This document shows, one piece after another, positions 11,749 to 24,490 of a stretch of DNA of 64,000 nt. The translations under genes were made by a program, and so were the position numbers. Under the pieces are notes generated by a model. It made no database searches. It was not told the origin of the DNA and was given only the letters and a program-made list of their open reading frames with translations. Location of the stretch: contig JANCRA010000019.1 in the NCBI GenBank assembly GCA_024362935.1, forward strand, positions 9,668,501 to 9,732,500. The letters are read 5' to 3'. Position 1 is the stretch's first letter. Each line of letters starts with the position of its first letter. This DNA comes from Setophaga petechia (Eukaryota > Chordata > Aves > Passeriformes > Parulidae).

Positions 11749-13965
11749 TTAAACAAAATTGCTTCAACTGTTTTCTCTATATGTTATAACAAGTATCTGA
11801 AATCTTTTTGCATTTCTGTCCTTTAATTTTTTCCTTGAGTTGTTTTAAAACTTAGTATTGAAAATACAAAAAAATATGGTTATTCAGCCAAACAGTTCAT
11901 CAAGCAGCTTTCAGAGACAACTTCAGAAATCAGTTTTAAGCAATAACTTATTTTTTCTGATGTACATTCACTAGGAAATTTATTTCTCCTTTTTTAAAAG
12001 GTATTGCAGGGCAAAGAATATTACAGATATATAACAAAGAAGCAAAAATTGTCAGCACTGCATAACTCCACCAGTATAAATCATATAAGGAGGTCAAAAT
12101 CCTATCCAATGTTCTTTTCAGCTGTAAAGATGTTAATGAATTCTGTAGAGTATCATTTTATCTGGCTCAAGTGCAATTCAGACGGCAAATAAAGAATTGC
12201 TCATATTTCTGAAAAGCACAACAACAATGAAATATTTTGCAGATTTTTTTGGAAAACAGTTGCCTTTTAAGCCATTAAAGGATCCAGAACAAATCAATCC
12301 TCATGTCTTATTAAAAATTGAATCTACAAAATTAGCATGTAATGCTGGTTTGTGCTTCAAAGAAAAGGAGAACTACACTTTCGTGGTGAATTCTTGATCT
12401 TCTTTAGTTTAACCTTCAAAGCCTTTAACCTTATCCTTTGCAGTTTTACTTTAGGTTAGTGATGAGAAATAGCAAATTTAAATGAATTTTGTTGGTATGA
12501 ATCCCCATTTAAAAATAATACTGTGTTACAATGCAAATGTTAAGAATAATTCATCTGTCTGAAGCCCATGGATTTCCTCTTCCTTTAGACAGCTTAAACT
12601 TACACATACTGGGTTCAATAAAATTGCCATTGATAATATTAATATGACTGCTCAGTAAAATGACTAGTATGAACCTTCAAAGGCTACAGAAAATTAATTT
12701 ATCATTGTTTTTACACACTCCCAGGAAATGCACCTAATTATTTCTTCAGATCTTGGTCTGTATTGACCTTTCATGGATTACTAGAGTAGCAGTAGGCAAC
12801 TACAAATTGCTGTAAATGGACAAATGAAGTTGGGTCACTGAGATGGGAATTCTGAATGAGAATAAATTTTACAACTGGCTGCAGTGATCTGCCCTTCTCC
12901 CTAAAGGCATTGAGGAGGCAGGAAGCATATTCTACTAGATACAACGAGTAGATTTGAAAATACTGGTAAATAGCAAAAGTGATGAACTTAGAGAGGTACA
13001 GAGGTAAGTTCATCATGTGTATGAACAAAGTGGTCTCCTACTTTAAAGAGGCAAAGAGTTCAGCAAACTGTCACCACAAAGAGCACTGAAGCATTTGGTC
13101 TGCTCTGTATCAAGTGCCTGTGTGATAGATTTTTGGATAATCACAGCTTTGGTTTTAGCATGACTATTATTAACCAAGTGGAAACTGGTTGTGACTCCAA
13201 GGTCCTCATCAATTGTCTAACAGCACCATTCCTTCCTGCAGTGAGGGCTTCACTTTTTTATCCTGATTAACAGGCGTTCAAGGAGTTTTTTATTATTCCT
13301 AATGCAGCAGGATTATCCTACTATTATTCCCTTTTAAGACATTTCAACACAGCCTAAAAGTATTATAAATGCAGAGATTATTTTCTGATGCCTTCTGGGT
13401 TTTGGTTGGGTTTTTTATTTTTTTTTTTAAGGGAAACACCTGAAACATAAGTCACTCTACAAGTAAAGCTAATTAAGCCTCACTGTCTGAGAATTTGTGT
13501 TCTTTATCCTTTAACTCTTTCTCTCTAAAAACTCCAAATCCTCTTCTCTATTCCCACTAGAGCAAAAAGCAGCATTTATCCCAGGCTGACAGACGTGTTG
13601 ATTTTCCAGCTACAGCAAATAGTATGTAACAAGTAGGTTCTGCCTGTAGTTCCTGCACTGAGGCATTAGTTGGTGTTTATCTCTTGCCATTCACTTGACA
13701 GTTCTCCTGAGATCTACAGGATGTATCTTAATTTTTTTGTTATTTACAGTACTTCCCACTCAAGTTCCACAAAAGCTGCCACAGCAATTGAGGAAGGACA
13801 GTTGACTGAAGAGATACATATAACAGATCACATAATTCTTTTTTTTACCTAGAAAACCATCATAAATTTAAAAATTAATTCCAAATAGTGTTTATAACTC
13901 TATTGGTAAAACAAAATTTTTATTTTAGCTTTTTCCAACACCTATCACTTTTTTTTTTTAAATAC

Positions 13966-14052
13966 CTGTGCTTTCCCATATCTTGCTCGAGGACTTTGTG
14001 GATATTGATTCACTAATGCTTCAAAGGCCCTTAGAGCTTCTTCAACTTTTCC
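13966..14052 (-). CDS. ASPH: ASPH exon: first TPR-type helices
   Basis: 87 nt, phase 0 in and out, encoding GKVEEALRAFEALV and YPQSPRARYGKAQ. Human has GKIEEAVNAFKELVRKYPQSPRARYGKAQ, so this is very well conserved. The pattern of small and aromatic residues is that of a TPR helix pair in the luminal part of ASPH. The acceptor is CTGCTTTTCAG/GGA and the donor is GCACAG/GTATTT. Confidence 0.96.
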
Positions 14053-16076
14053 CTGAAAAGCAGAGATATTTATCAGCAATTCTATCTAATAAAAATGCTG
14101 AAGGATGTAGGACCTAATAACACATTAATTTTACAATTAAAGAACAAACACTAAACAATGCAGACTGAATCAACAACTTTCACTCATACTTTTGTTGGGA
14201 GTGCCTTTTTAAGAGGAATCATCATTATTTATGAAACCATATAATCTAATTTTCATGGTGAAAATTAATAACTTGGTTTTTCATACTTTACTCACTTTTC
14301 CTGTTTGCTGGACAAAATGCCGAGATGAAAATAACCTCTCTGTTAAGAAAAGACCCTACTGCTAATAACAAATTCCAGACCAAAAATAATAGAGAACAGG
14401 AAGAAAATTCTGGAGGCAGGTGGAAATTCTCCCTCTGCATACCTCTCATGATGAACAGCATCACAGCTACAGTTCTTCTACTGTAGACTCAACCACAATG
14501 TATGGCTGTTTCCTCCAAGTTTTTGCATGACAACGTCCCTCAGGACATGTCACACAATTCCAAATGTAACTGTGGTATTCTCATGATGGATGATGATCCC
14601 ATGATGGACACTGACTAGCAAGTACAGGTGGATGTTGAGAAGAACCAGCCCCACTGTCAAATAAGTACTAGCACTGCTTGGCAACATTTGTCAATAGATC
14701 TTGCTGCCACTTCCACCTCTTTACAGCGTTATAAATATGAGTTTTATGTGTATGAATTATACACAACTTGCCCTGCTGTCTTCAAATATTGTACATGTCT
14801 GATTTGCTCCTAAATTTATCCTGATTCCTACATGACATGTATATCCGTAACATATCAAGAAATACAGCAGGAAAAGAGAGTCAAAAAGCTGACCCTACAG
14901 ATTCATCAAATGTGTCTTCCACACCTATTTCTGATTAACCAATTGCTTAAGTAACAAGAAGCATGAAAATTTCTTTTGCTTTTGTATTCTAATATATAAA
15001 GAAGTCTTCTAGTGAGGAACAGCAGCGGTGGCAGCCAGAGGTTAGTGCTCCCTATGCAAGAGCCCTCCAGTCCCATCAGACCTACCAGAACTCTGGGGCT
15101 GCATAGGTGGCAAGGTAAAGTCAAAACCACACAGTATGTCCTGAAAATCAAGAATAATCCTGCACCTGCAATGATCACGTTGGTTTTTATTTTACTGTAC
15201 TGAAAATATTATATCTCACTGCTCATCCACCTCAAATCTAGGGTACAACAAAGACCTGCAGTTGTTCTTGATGTGCTATGACTGTCTGTGAGACATATCA
15301 GAGTTTTAACAAGAAACACATTCAAAAGACTTGAAGTCCCTCATTTTTAACAGCCACAATCTTCCTTCACTATTTAATCTCACATCTGGAAAAGGGACAT
15401 CTCTGGAAAGGTATTATTTTCTGAAATATTCAAATGAATGTATAATATTGGAAGCTATAAGGTGGAGATGACTGAAGAGCTTGGGGTTTTTTTTGTTTCT
15501 TTTTCATGGTCAAATTATTAAATTCAGAACTACCCAAACTGAATGACTGATGTTAAGGTCTTACTGCCCCTGGTGAGAAGCAGGAACATCTGTTTCATCC
15601 TCTAAGCAGCTGTACAGAAGCCTAGGCACTCCGAGGGCTCAGAATCTCAACAGAAACAACACCTACTTCAGTGATCGGCACCTAATGCTCATGAGGCATC
15701 AGAACACTCACTGAGAGATCCCTGCTAACACACACAGAGTTATCTGGTAGCATTTGACTTCAGTAGTCAACTGGACAAGAGTGATAGGACAGAACTAACC
15801 CATTAGATGTGACCATTTAAGCAGAAATCCAATGATTAAGCTACATATCTTCAAGGTTAACAAACACATATGAACAGACATTCACTTACAACTTTAAAAA
15901 ATTTAAGACAAACTATCCAGCAGAAATTAAACTTGAAGGACAAATATGCACTGACTATTTTAAAAAAGTTAATTTCACAAAAAGTAATCTAACATTCATT
16001 CTCCCTTTTTTCAAGTATTTAATTTATTGATTGTTGCCCACTGCGTACAGTACTGAGTAAAACATTCAAAACTTAC
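14053..16076 (-). other. ASPH: ASPH intron, about 2 kb
   Basis: Nothing recognised beyond unique sequence; no repeat family identified. Confidence 0.75.
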
Positions 16077-16165
16077 TTTTTTACGTAGTTTTTCTGCAGC
16101 ATCTAGTTCAGCTTTAATGGTCTTATCAAACTTGTTTAAGAGCTTTGGCTTCTTCTTCTTTTTAG
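16077..16165 (-). CDS. ASPH: ASPH exon: lysine-rich hinge and start of the conserved luminal domain
   Basis: 89 nt, entering in phase 1 and leaving in phase 0. It encodes A then a run of lysines and KKPKLLNKFDKTIKAEL, DAAEKLRKK, nearly identical to human KKKKPKLLNKFDKTIKAELDAAEKLRKR. This marks the change from the variable acidic linker to the conserved helical TPR region. The acceptor is AAATCTTCTAG/CTA and the donor is AAAAAA/GTAAGT. The phase switch means that skipping this exon, unlike the cassettes before it, would break the frame. Confidence 0.95.
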
Positions 16166-16569
16166 CTAGAAGATTTAACAAACGGACAGTTCATTGCTTC
16201 TTTCTTATTTCAATTGCCTGAAGTAACACTTAGCTAGGACTGTGCTGGCGAAGTGCATCATTTTCAAGTAAGGCAGTTTCAAATTACACTGAGAAGAAAC
16301 TGATTTCTTACTTATTACAGTCACAAACTCCTATACAAAAGAGCAAACTTCAGTCATTCAAATTGAGTAACTTGGCAGTTAAGTTTAGAATAAAGCATTT
16401 TTCATCACATTACAGTCAAGGATCTTTTCTTCCCCAAATGGTTCAACTGACATGGAAGAGCAAAGGGAACTGTTATTTTTCCACATTTATATGGTATCAT
16501 GAAAAACATGATCATCAGGGCACACTAGTCATTTCTAAAAGTTGTGACTATATGCTTTGCCTAGAGCAA

Positions 16570-16910
16570 TTACTGAGGTTGCATCTGGAGTGCTGTGTGC
16601 AGTTCTGGGCTCCTCAGGACAAGAGAGACATGGAACTCCTGGAGTGGGTGCAGTGGAGGGCAATAAAGATGTATTAAGGGACTGCAGTGTCTCTCTTATG
16701 AGGAAAGGCTGAGGGAGTTGGGCCTGTTCAGCCTTGAGAAGAAATGACTGAGAGTGGACCTCATCAATGTGTATAAATATCTTAAAATAGATAAGAAGGG
16801 GATGGAGTCAGGCTCTTCTCAGTGCTGCCAAACAACAGGCAACAGGCAGAAACTAATGCATGGAAGTTTCACCTGAACAAAAGCAAGAACTTCTTTACAG
16901 TGCAGATCAC
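16570..16910 (+). mobile_element. CR1 LINE fragment
   Basis: Contains the CR1 landmarks CATCTGGAGTGCTGTGTGCA, CAGTTCTGGGCTCC, a GAGGAAAGGCTGAGGGAGTT block and CTGTTCAGCCTTGAGAAG, ending near AAGAACTTCTTTACAGTG. The extreme 3' end is missing and the reading frame is broken. Confidence 0.85.
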
Positions 16911-17547
16911 CAAGGTTACTAATCTTTTGCTGATGCCAGTCTTTTTCTGTCTTATTTATTATCCTCCATTTCATAGGAAAGCAATGTCTTTGTTACCTTT
17001 TCATGCATTTAATGTTAATAGTGGTTAAGGAGCACAGCACTGACTCTCTTCCAGGTAAAATCCAGTGAAATTCACACAAACAGCTCTTATTGCAAGTGTG
17101 AGGATCCCTCCACTCCAAGTCCTCAGTCCACAGTGACTGACAGGTGTGGTGAGGAGCTTCTCACATACTATTATTGGGCCTGAAAAGAACACCCCTAACA
17201 TGCAAAAGGTTTGTTGGGTTTTGTGTTTGTTTTTTTCTTTTAAAAAAATATTCCAACTCAGTTTTTCAAGAAACCATTGCTATTTCTAAGGCCTGGCTTG
17301 CTTAACAGCAGGAATGGAAGAATCCAGAAACACCAACCCAAGGAACCAATGAAAGCAAATGACCTTGAGGACTTTGTAGGTTCGTTTTGCTCTTAGCTGC
17401 CATGTGAAACTGTCCTTTGCTGTTAGCAAGAAAACTGAGGCATTTCAGTTCCTCTGGGTACACTATCTGGGGAGCTTCCAATGGGATATTGCCACCAAAC
17501 ACTTGGTTTAGTTTCTGTTCTCTAAGTAACATAAACAGCAACTACAA

Positions 17548-17991
17548 TGTGAGTTCTCACTTCTTGCGGCACGAACGAAAATCTTTATTTAAGGTCGGCC
17601 AGCGACACAGAAACTGTATTTCAGTGAGGCAGGACAGCTATTTGTCAGCTTTTTAGTTTTGAGCATGCATGGAAAGACAGAGTGATTTGGTCTTTCTCAA
17701 ACTCAGTAAGCATGGCAACAGTGAGGTTCCTTCGAGGCAAAAGAAAGAAGCTCTCCTACCCACCAGGAAACTCCCACTGCCTGTGGGACACTCTCTACAG
17801 TTCATTTAAGCTTACAAGGACATGAGAAACAGCTCAGAAAAAGAAGTAAATTAAAAAAGTAAGTTAAAATCTTACAAGTCTGTGGCACAAAGATACAATA
17901 TCTTCCTTTTCATATCCAACTTGGGTGATATGTTAGAAGAACCTATTTACCACTCTCCATTACAGAAAAAAGTACCATCTTCCTATTTTCA
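17548..17991 (-). mobile_element. Solo LTR of a second family, 6-bp target duplication
   Basis: On the minus strand the element starts TGAAAATAGG and ends GAGAACTCACA. It is bounded by the 6-bp duplication CTACAA (plus strand) at 17542-17547 and 17992-17997. Near its minus-strand end it has AATAAAGATTTTCGTTCGTG, a polyadenylation signal followed by a CpG-containing stretch typical of an LTR R/U5 region, in otherwise CpG-poor DNA. No internal viral coding sequence is visible. Family name not recognised. Confidence 0.75.
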
Positions 17992-18554
17992 CTACAATTA
18001 TATATCAGCCCTATACCAGCAGGAGATCAATATAAAAAGCTGGAAAGGAGCTGTTAACATAAATATTATTCATCTGCTAGGCACCAATATAACACAGTAA
18101 ACATTACATAACGAGCAATCATTTTCATCCCCCACTCTATTCCTATGTTAAAGGATTCACCAGGGAGCTCTCAGTGTAACCATCAAGCATTCCTTTATAT
18201 TAACCAGATAGCCTGCTATCTCCCTGCAGGGGTATTTTAATAAATTATCCATTGCCTCCTTCTAGTGCAATAATCCTTCAGCAGATGTGATCCAATATAT
18301 TAAATTCAATGATACAAAGAAGTTAACTTATCTGCTTTCAGAGGAAAATATATGTAATTTTTCTTCAATGACAAATTTCACCATGACACTGAAGTCGTGC
18401 ATGATCACACAACTGCTTGGTTGGTTTGTGGTCCAAATCAGGTTGAGCATTAAAATGGTAATAATCCTTTTACCTAATGGTAATAATCCTGGAGTTTCAA
18501 GAATACTACTGAGGATTTTCAATAATAGCCTTGGAGAATAGGCATTCTATCTAG

Positions 18555-18650
18555 GACTGCTGTCACAGGATTCCTGAATCCTATGACAGCAGTCATAGGA
18601 TTCAGGAAACAGTTCAGTGGGAACTGTTTTCCTTAGAGAAAACAGTTTCC
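18555..18650. repeat. Cluster of adjoining inverted repeats
   Basis: 19-base arms at 18555-18573 and 18576-18594 (GACTGCTGTCACAGGATTC and its complement with one mismatch, 2-base spacer). Immediately after, GGAAACAGTTC, GAACTGTTTTCC and GAAAACAGTTTCC alternate in orientation over about 18605-18650, so the middle arm can pair with either neighbour. Confidence 0.85.
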
Positions 18651-21600
18651 AATGGAAAATCAGCAAGACAGGAAGAAGTCTCACAAGAAACTCCATGTTA
18701 GTTCTTTTGCTGGAGACAAGACAATTACCAGTGATGACAAGCAATCTCATATCTCATTAAACAGGAAACAGAATTAAAAAAAACCCCAGAAGTAGCAATG
18801 TATTACAATGTATTACATTAAATGTACAGTAAACTGTATATATAATCCAATGAAAATTGATAAAATATTTCATATAACTGTTTTGGTAAATACAAACTAA
18901 AATAGCAGGCATATTTTGTTTTATGTTGAAAAGCATCTTGTCATCACCAAAAGCAGTGACAGTCTTACTTCTACAAGTGACAGAGAAATTCCTTCTGAAT
19001 AATAATGAACACACTGCTAGATACTCTTCAGACCACAAGAGAATCACATCAAAATTAAGGAAAAGTAAACAAATTCATAAACAGAATAGAATCACACTTG
19101 AAGACTGGTTTAAAAATATTTTGCCTTTAACTGAGTGGGGAGGGGAGCAACAATAGAAACAAAGTGTAAAAAGGCAGTAATAAAGAGTTTGCCGGGGAAG
19201 ACAGGTACACATTACTCTGTAAAACACAGCTACAGAGATGAAAAGAATAATTTATTTTCTGTATCATCATAGTTAGGATAAGGAAGAGAAGGCTTAAAAT
19301 GGCTGTAACAGAAAATTTGGCTTGAACATCTGGAGCTACTATCTCAGAGCAAGCACAGTAGAACAGGTTGCTGAGGGCAATTGTGGAATTCTAATTACTG
19401 AAAATTCTGTTTATTTGAATTAACAAGATGTGTAAGCATCTGCCAAGAACAATGCACACAGTTAATAAGTCCTTCAGTCAACCAAAGAGACAAAGTAAAC
19501 TTTAGGGTCCCACTTATGTTCTGTCATATGTTCTACAATTTCTGAATTTATTATTATAACTCAATGTGCTTTAGTGCCAACACTGTACCTACACAAGTAA
19601 CTTTCACTCCCTTATTTGACAACCAAAGAAAACCCTCACAGGAGCTCACTGTACCAGTCATCTCAGTAGCTGAGATTCCTCCTAGCTCAATGCCAGCAAT
19701 AGAATATTGAAGCTCCAAAAATTTTCCCAATGCAAAATTTCACCTCAATGCTATAATTCCAGAAAAGCCATAAGTGATTAAAAACACTGTCTTGTGATAG
19801 AAAGCAATCTCAATTCCCACTGCTCTTATTAGCTTTTTCTGTAAAAAATAAAATACTAATAACATTAAAAAAATCAAGTTCTGTAAATCTTCATTTGAAG
19901 CAGATCTTTTTACTTTAAGAAAGTGTCCAAACAACATCAGAAAAACAATTTTGCAAACTGTTGATTTATACACAAAATTACATTTCTTGATACTTGATAA
20001 CTTTTAATGTGAAAAGGTGCCTAAAGATATAATAATAAAGGAATTAAAACTTTCTAGAATTTCTAGACAAATGTTCTCACATGATCAAATGTCTGCAAAT
20101 TCTTGTGTAACTGAGCAGAACCCAAGGTTGGAAATTGGTATAAAACACCAAGTAGACAATTATGTTAAGGCAGTTACATAGAAACAAAAAGAGATAACTA
20201 GTACATGACAAAAAAATTTGATTACATATGACCCTAAGTCCAAAGCAATAGAGAAAAAACTCAGAAATGTCACAAATAAGTAGTAATATCACTTCTATAA
20301 TGAAGCAAATGAATCCTCTCTAGCTTCCAGACAAGCGGGAATGGTTGTGTGCATGAAATCTCTCCATTTCATCTTTTCATCTGAAATATAACACTATCAT
20401 CCAGGTTAAGAAAAACCTCATTCTCCTAAAAGAGAAAACACTGATGATCTGCCTGATTAGATATCAGCCTGTTTTGTCAAAACAGTTAACATTAGCCAGA
20501 ACTGGACAAAAATATTGAATGCTATCATGATGCTTTCACAATTAACACACATCTTTTACCCTAGGGAGACGCCACACACTTGGCATTTTAACAGATAATA
20601 AATTTAAGTGGGTGAATGTATTTTCTACACTGTAAAGGCTTCAAATTGTTGTTTCCTGAGAAGATACTTTAAAAGATAGGATATCTTTACCACAACACAT
20701 AGTATGAATTGTTTTGTCCTTGCTGCCATACTTTGAGCATCTGATCATAGGGTGCATGTACAGTTTTCTTCCTGAGCAAAGTGAGTAGGAGATAACTTCA
20801 TGCTGCTATTAACACTTCCAGAAAATTAGTGTTTGTATCTTAAAACCAGTATGCACTTCCATACACTTAATACAAATCATCTCACACTCTTGTGCTTTGT
20901 AAAATATTTGGAGCAGATATTCTACGATTCTATGAATTTATTCTGTCCCAATGGACATGCCAGGAAGGACACCTCAAACAGAGAGCTTGTTAGCTGATGT
21001 GCAACCATGACCAGGAGGAAATCACAACTAGGACCACCTCAGGCACTTTTCCACTTGCTGCCCTTTTCTCCTCCTCCCTCTTGCTCTCAGTACTAATGAT
21101 TCCCTTCCTAAGCCTTCTGCTCCCTTTCTTATATTCAGAGCCTAAGAATATTGGTGTGGCTGAGGGCAGGCTTACCTCCAGTGCTGGAGCTGACATTTTG
21201 AACCTGGTCTGTTCACTGAGAGCAACGAGTGACAGCCTGGCTGGTCTGACTTGGGGTTTTGGGGGAAAGGTTGCCTTCCACACAGGATAAAGTCTTCCTT
21301 CAGTCTTTGGAAACTAATGCTGTGAAATTTACAGTCAATTGAGAAGGGCCTGCTCTTTGAGAGTCCATATGACATATTAGCATAAGAATTTCCTGTTAAA
21401 CTTGTCTTTAATGAAATTTCTAGGTCCTCAGAGATGGTGAGACAATAACATTACAGTCCCTCTGTGGACTTGGGGAAGAAAACATGAGGATGGAAAGACA
21501 CTATTCACTATCTAACAAACCACCTCATAAATGTCGTTTGGTTCTTGTAATTAGATTTTTTTATTCACTTATTGATTCATTCATATTGTCACTATGATGT

Positions 21601-21844
21601 TAAGGGAGCATTCCTGATGGCTTCCTTGATATTACATCTGCTACTACTCAGATGCAAAACAGAGAGGAGTTAGGGCTCCAGTTTTAATTACTCTATAGGA
21701 TATAAGTGATTCAAGATAAAGGCTGGTCTTTACAGCCACCTTGAGGACACATAGTCCCGAGTTACTGATTTTTGAAGTACACTGGAACAACCCTACTCCA
21801 CTGACTGACTCTATGTTGTGCTTACTGCTAGCCAGAAAATTGAA

Positions 21845-21920
21845 TGACCTCAATGCAGGGGTTGGACAAAATGGCTTTTAAGGTCCTTTCCAACCCCAAC
21901 TGTTCTATAATTTCATGATT
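21845..21920 (+). mobile_element. CR1 LINE 3' end, short fragment
   Basis: About 75 bases matching the CR1 3' terminus: GGGGTTGGACAAAATGG, then AGGTCCTTTCCAACCCCAAC, then TTCTATAATTTCATGATT, a decayed copy of the terminal ATTCTATG repeat. Confidence 0.75.
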
Positions 21921-24101
21921 TGATTACATGAAGTTTTAATAGAAGTTATAATTATTTAATTGTAGAGACTATAACTATATAGGTATGTCTCCTTATGTTA
22001 TGGCACCTCTAAAGCTAATCTGAAAAAAAACCCCCTTCATATGATACAGTCTCATAAGTCACTTGCAGCAAAGGGTCCTCCTGTCAGTTCTCTGTCTTAA
22101 ACTTTGAAAAACTAAGGAAGCAATTTCTAGAGGGGGTCATAGGCTTTGTTTTCTAAACATCCTCCCACCACTGCTGGGTTACAAATTCAATGACATACTC
22201 TTGGCAACTTGTGAATGGCAACTTCTGAGTGTAGGTCAATGACAAGTAGATATTGATGATGATGGTCTGTAGTCATTTTCCAACTAATTTCGTGACCTTC
22301 TGTTTTACTAATTCCCTTTGACACCCACTAACAATACTACACATTCCCAGCTCAAAGTTTCAATGATGTTCTGAAGAACATATATATATATATTAGTAGA
22401 CTTTTACTTGGAATTCAAAATTTGCTCAAGTAATTGTCCTCCCTCCTGATACCAGCCCCATATCATTACCCAAATTAGTTTTGGAAATTGTGCTGTATCT
22501 CACTGGACACTTGAATGAGAATTTGATGATGATGAAAAACTCCTGTCACTGTCCTGTTGTTTGGGAAGCTCATTAGGTGAGATACAGAGAGTGTAAGTTA
22601 TCTACTTGTTTTATGGGCTTCTAGAAATGATAACTTAGAAGGTATAAAACCAAGTAAACTGCAGCTACACAATTTAAAGCCAGGAGCACTAGAATAATTA
22701 AAAGATCTTTCTAAACTCTATTGGTAGAACAGGCAAAACCACTATAAACAACTTATCTGGGGAAGTAATCAGACAATAAAAACTGAGGCATTTTAGAGAC
22801 TAATAAAGCTGGAATCTAATTACTATAATAAATCTTTAACTGCAGTTATTCCAGAACAATTTCCCTTGCAGTAAAAAGTATTCTACAGGGCTTTCTGTAA
22901 GAAATTATTGTTGGTTGGTTGGTTAGATGTTGATCATAAGAAACAACAGCAGAATGACAATTCTGGTTTTGGCATGTATTTCCATCATTCACCTCTCTTT
23001 CACCATTAAGACTTTAGGATTCACTCAAAGGCTGGACTTAAGCAATCCTCTGACAAAACCAGAAAGAAATTTCTGCATTGACTTTCTATTAAAAATACAC
23101 TGTAACATTCTAATGTCCTGTATATTTAGCTCAGAATGGCATTATGCAGCAGTTTTGGACTTTGACAACTACACTTCTGTGTTGGTCATTCTGCACATAG
23201 CTCACAAATATTTAATTTTATCAAATTTGCAAATCAATAGGTAATATGTATACTGTTATAAGCAGGGCTTGAATGGGTGGAACTCAGCCCACCTAACTCC
23301 AGGAGACAATGCAGGAGGTGACCTAATGGTGTAAGCTCTTTCTCCAGACAACAGAGTTCTGTTCCCAATGGAATTTCGGGCAAACCCCTGCAGCAAAGCC
23401 CTGCATTTAGTCAGAAGAACAGCACTTTAATCTCCCCAGATTAGACCTCTACTGGTATCACAGTGGAATCCTACATATCTTCAAAGGTAAATGCCTAGAG
23501 TGAATAGTGGTGAATACTGACCTGTTACCAAAATGACACCAAGTGGCAGGGCCATGTGTGGAATGATATTGTCCTAAGCCTGGCTTAATGTACTTTTTAT
23601 GTACTTCTGTTCCAAATGCAATGCAGGTGAGTGTTCCAACCAAACAGCATTCCTTTTACTGTCATGCTTTGTCAGTTTTGAAAAGGGAAAATTACTACAT
23701 ATAATAATAGCACCTATGCTGAAGTTCACTATATGAAACAAACATGTCCATAGCTGAAATTTTTTTTTCATTTTTTATATCTGTTCACCAATGTAAATAT
23801 TTAATGTATGTCCAATATAAATCAAATTCGAAAAATTGGGCTTCTTAGTCAATCTTTTTTTTTAGTCTGCATGATCAAATCAACTAAAACCATCTCAGAT
23901 GGAAAGACAACTTATGGATGTGGCATGTAGGTCCTGCATTGCACTACCTGTGAAACCTTTTAAAGAATTAGTTCTCATATTCACCTGGCATATCCATCAT
24001 ACTTCAATTACTTGTTTAAATATAAAGTCTAATTACATTCTTATGGAGAAGATGAAGAATCCACCTCAATTAAATATAACAGAGAAACCTTAAAGCAACT
24101 G

Positions 24102-24490
24102 TGTGACGGTGGTCACAGGGGTTTTTAGATGGATGGAAGAGTCAGGGATCTTGATTCCATTATCAGAAGGCTTGATTTATTATCTTATGATATATCTATA
24201 ACATTATAACTATACTACATAGGAATAGAAAGGAAAGGAGCTTCTTTAGAAGCTGGCTATCTAAGAATAGAATAGAAAGAATGAATAACAAAGGTCTGTC
24301 TTTTGGTAGATAGCAAGAGCAGCTCTGCCGTGAGTGGTCAGTAGATCCAAACATCCACAGGGGACCAATCACGGATCCACCTGTTGCATTCCAGCAACAG
24401 ATAACCATTGTTTACATTTGCTGTTGAAACCGCTCAGCTCCAGCAGGAAAAACCCTAAGAAAGGATTTTTCACAAAAGGTGTCTGCGACA
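24102..24490 (-). mobile_element. Solo LTR, ERVK-type, copy 2
   Basis: Same family as 10898-11287: same start (TGTGACGGTGGTCACAGG on plus) and same closing segment (GGATTTTTCACAAAAGGTGTC shortened at TGCGACA). It is flanked by a different perfect 6-bp duplication, CAACTG at 24096-24101 and 24491-24496, so it was an independent insertion. AATAAA on minus is at 24181-24176. The copies differ by scattered substitutions and small indels. Confidence 0.88.

Larger units (their letters stand above)
10506..13965 (-). other. ASPH: ASPH intron with solo LTR and hairpin
   Basis: Contains the LTR at 10898-11287 and the inverted repeat at 11702-11748. The remainder holds nothing I recognise. Confidence 0.8.

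Noticed and set aside
20990..21375. Open frames of 97 codons on both strands in a less AT-rich patch
   Set aside because: No recognisable family, no splice or promoter signals, mirror-image openness on both strands.
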